A stretch of 64,000 nucleotides of DNA, taken from Nostoc sp. 'Peltigera membranacea cyanobiont' N6. GTDB lineage: Bacteria; Cyanobacteriota; Cyanobacteriia; Cyanobacteriales; Nostocaceae. The DNA lies in NCBI RefSeq assembly GCF_002949735.1, contig NZ_CP026681.1:3224001-3288000 (forward strand), written 5' to 3'. Shown here one piece after another: positions 62,902 through 64,000 of the stretch. Every line of letters starts with the position of its first letter. Within the stretch, counting starts at the first letter, position 1. The notes under the pieces are model-generated. The model saw only the letters and a program-made list of their open reading frames with translations. It searched no databases and was not told the origin of the DNA. The position numbers were made by a program, and so were the translations under genes.

Positions 62902-64000
62902 CTAGTTATCTCTAATAAAAGAAGCGATCGCCTTTTTGATCGGAGAACCAGAGTCGTCTCTGGTATAGTAAGTAAGACCTCGGTCGATAAATGCAGAGGT
63001 AGTATCTATTAACTGCTGAATAATCTCCGCGCTAGCATTATCTATTTCTTCAGTAACTTTTTCGCCTGTAAATCGGTTTTTTCGATCTTCTGGAGGTAAT
63101 ACAATGCGAGGATCTTTATAAGTTTCTTTTGGCTTGGGTTGAAATGTCTCATTTAAGTCAAACTGAAGGCGTAAGTAACGTTTAGAATCGTATCCACCCA
63201 TGATTTGTCGGCAAATCGTACTATCAATCTCAGATGTAGGTTCCATAAAGATATTAGTCAGATTTTGTACCCAGTCTAAGCCTCTCCATTTGCTTATTTG
63301 CTTATATTGATATGGTTCACCAGTTTGACCTGTGCCAATAGAGAGGATAGAAATATCTTCTAATCGCAGATTATCCAATTTATATTTTTGCTTGATTGTT
63401 GAAGAGATTGAAGACTGACTTATCCTCATCACTAAACTCAAAGCTGCAAGACAAGGGTTGTTAGCAGAAACTCCGCCATCAATGTGTGGAAATTCCCAAT
63501 CCCCAAATTTTTCTTTATCTATAGGTTCTAATTTATATGGTGGGAAAAAACTGGGGGCTGAGGCAGAAGCGGTACATATTTCCCATAAATAACAGTCATC
63601 GTACCATCTGTCTCCTAAATCTGGATGACAGTTTGTAAAAAAGGTTGTATTTCGATATAGCGGATCGTAGGCAAGAATTAAAATAATCGGTTTTTCAATA
63701 TCCTTTATTCTTGTGGATTTGTACGCGTCTTTGAGGACGCTAGTAATTCCATCATGAGAATATTTAGCTGCTGAGAACACATCAATAATTGATTTTATGA
63801 TGGGTGGTAAGTTTTTGTAGCGGTTTTTTATAGCCGGTGGAAATATATCTTTACCCCGCTCTGTATACAGTTTAATTAGTTCATCACTCTGTTTTCCAAC
63901 AGCAATTCCTCCTGCTAAGATGGAACCGGTAGAAGTACCAGTAATCAGGTCAAAGTACTCATGTAAAAAATTTCCTTTCCCCTGATTTCTAATTTCTTTT
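62902..64000 (-). CDS. Patatin-like phospholipase (partial, N-terminus beyond the window)
   Basis: The frame is open through the window edge, so about 365 residues of the C-terminal part are visible. Patatin catalytic elements are present: the nucleophile motif GTSTGS (in EYFDLITGTSTGSILAGG, just inside the edge) and the dyad aspartate in HIDGGVSANNPCLAAL. The ASAPSFFPP segment is the typical substrate-site loop. Bacterial patatins are lipid acyl hydrolases; some serve as effectors in CBASS (CapV), and others in lipid turnover. The nearest downstream neighbour is the gene-poor region, so the operon context cannot be judged from this side. Confidence 0.85.
   Translation of the reverse strand, partial: KEIRNQGKGNFLHEYFDLITGTSTGSILAGGIAVGKQSDELIKLYTERGKDIFPPAIKNRYKNLPPIIKSIIDVFSAAKYSHDGITSVLKDAYKSTRIKDIEKPIILILAYDPLYRNTTFFTNCHPDLGDRWYDDCYLWEICTASASAPSFFPPYKLEPIDKEKFGDWEFPHIDGGVSANNPCLAALSLVMRISQSSISSTIKQKYKLDNLRLEDISILSIGTGQTGEPYQYKQISKWRGLDWVQNLTNIFMEPTSEIDSTICRQIMGGYDSKRYLRLQFDLNETFQPKPKETYKDPRIVLPPEDRKNRFTGEKVTEEIDNASAEIIQQLIDTTSAFIDRGLTYYTRDDSGSPIKKAIASFIRDN

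Overview
The window looks like the chromosome of a filamentous, probably heterocyst-forming (Nostocales-type) cyanobacterium. The evidence is very frequent HIP1 octamers (GCGATCGC), 7-bp tandem repeats related to GTCATTA/GTCATTG, short dispersed repeats and MITE-like elements, and cyanobacterium-restricted genes: a Ycf51/DUF2518 protein, cyanobacteriochrome-like GAF domains, a zinc-ribbon Ser/Thr kinase and lumenal pentapeptide proteins. Gene density is moderate and most genes are single or in short operons. I found no rRNA, tRNA or CRISPR array.

Layout. 1-10 kb: the 3' end of an alpha-glucan phosphorylase, a large RTX calcium-binding protein with its own internal tandem duplications, a DUF429 protein, two glycosyltransferase-like genes, and a CFA-synthase-like methyltransferase convergent with an acyl-lipid desaturase. 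10-20 kb: trpS, a MetF-like protein, PsiE, a TPR protein, an EF-G paralogue, a small outer-membrane barrel and murJ. 20-31 kb: a multi-GAF histidine kinase with cyanobacteriochrome-type cysteine pairs, a pentapeptide protein, an LCP wall-polymer ligase divergent from manC, yidD, an ABC1 kinase and an ABC-2 exporter. 31-45 kb: a Ser/Thr kinase, an alpha/beta hydrolase, a bestrophin-like channel, a possible array of small RNAs, a SIMPL protein, an FAD oxidoreductase interrupted by a 27-bp repeat, an O-antigen-ligase-like protein and a signal peptidase I homologue whose nucleophile is replaced by Ala. 45-50 kb: Ycf51, a three-gene GH3/acyltransferase/sterol-desaturase-like operon and a type II toxin-antitoxin pair. 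50-59 kb is the most accessory part: a Rieske oxygenase, a PARIS-like ATPase plus DUF4435 pair, an intact IS630-type insertion sequence, and a five-gene operon (acetyltransferase-like, Rieske oxygenase, ferritin-like diiron protein, AurF-like diiron oxygenase, ferredoxin). 59-64 kb: ruvC, a YvcK-like factor, tsaE, a long gene-poor stretch and the 3' part of a patatin-like phospholipase.

How the genes may work together. Several genes serve the cell surface and envelope: murJ, LCP, manC, glycosyltransferases, O-antigen ligase, ABC-2 exporter and RTX protein. The AurF/Rieske/ferritin-like/ferredoxin operon looks like a redox-rich tailoring pathway for an unknown small molecule and is the best candidate for an undescribed system. 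The ATPase-DUF4435 pair, the toxin-antitoxin pair and the patatin gene are candidate defence functions. Small repeats have repeatedly entered genes here: in frame in manC, near the 3' end of the DUF429 and AurF-like genes, and with a stop codon inside a HIP1 site in the FAD oxidoreductase gene.
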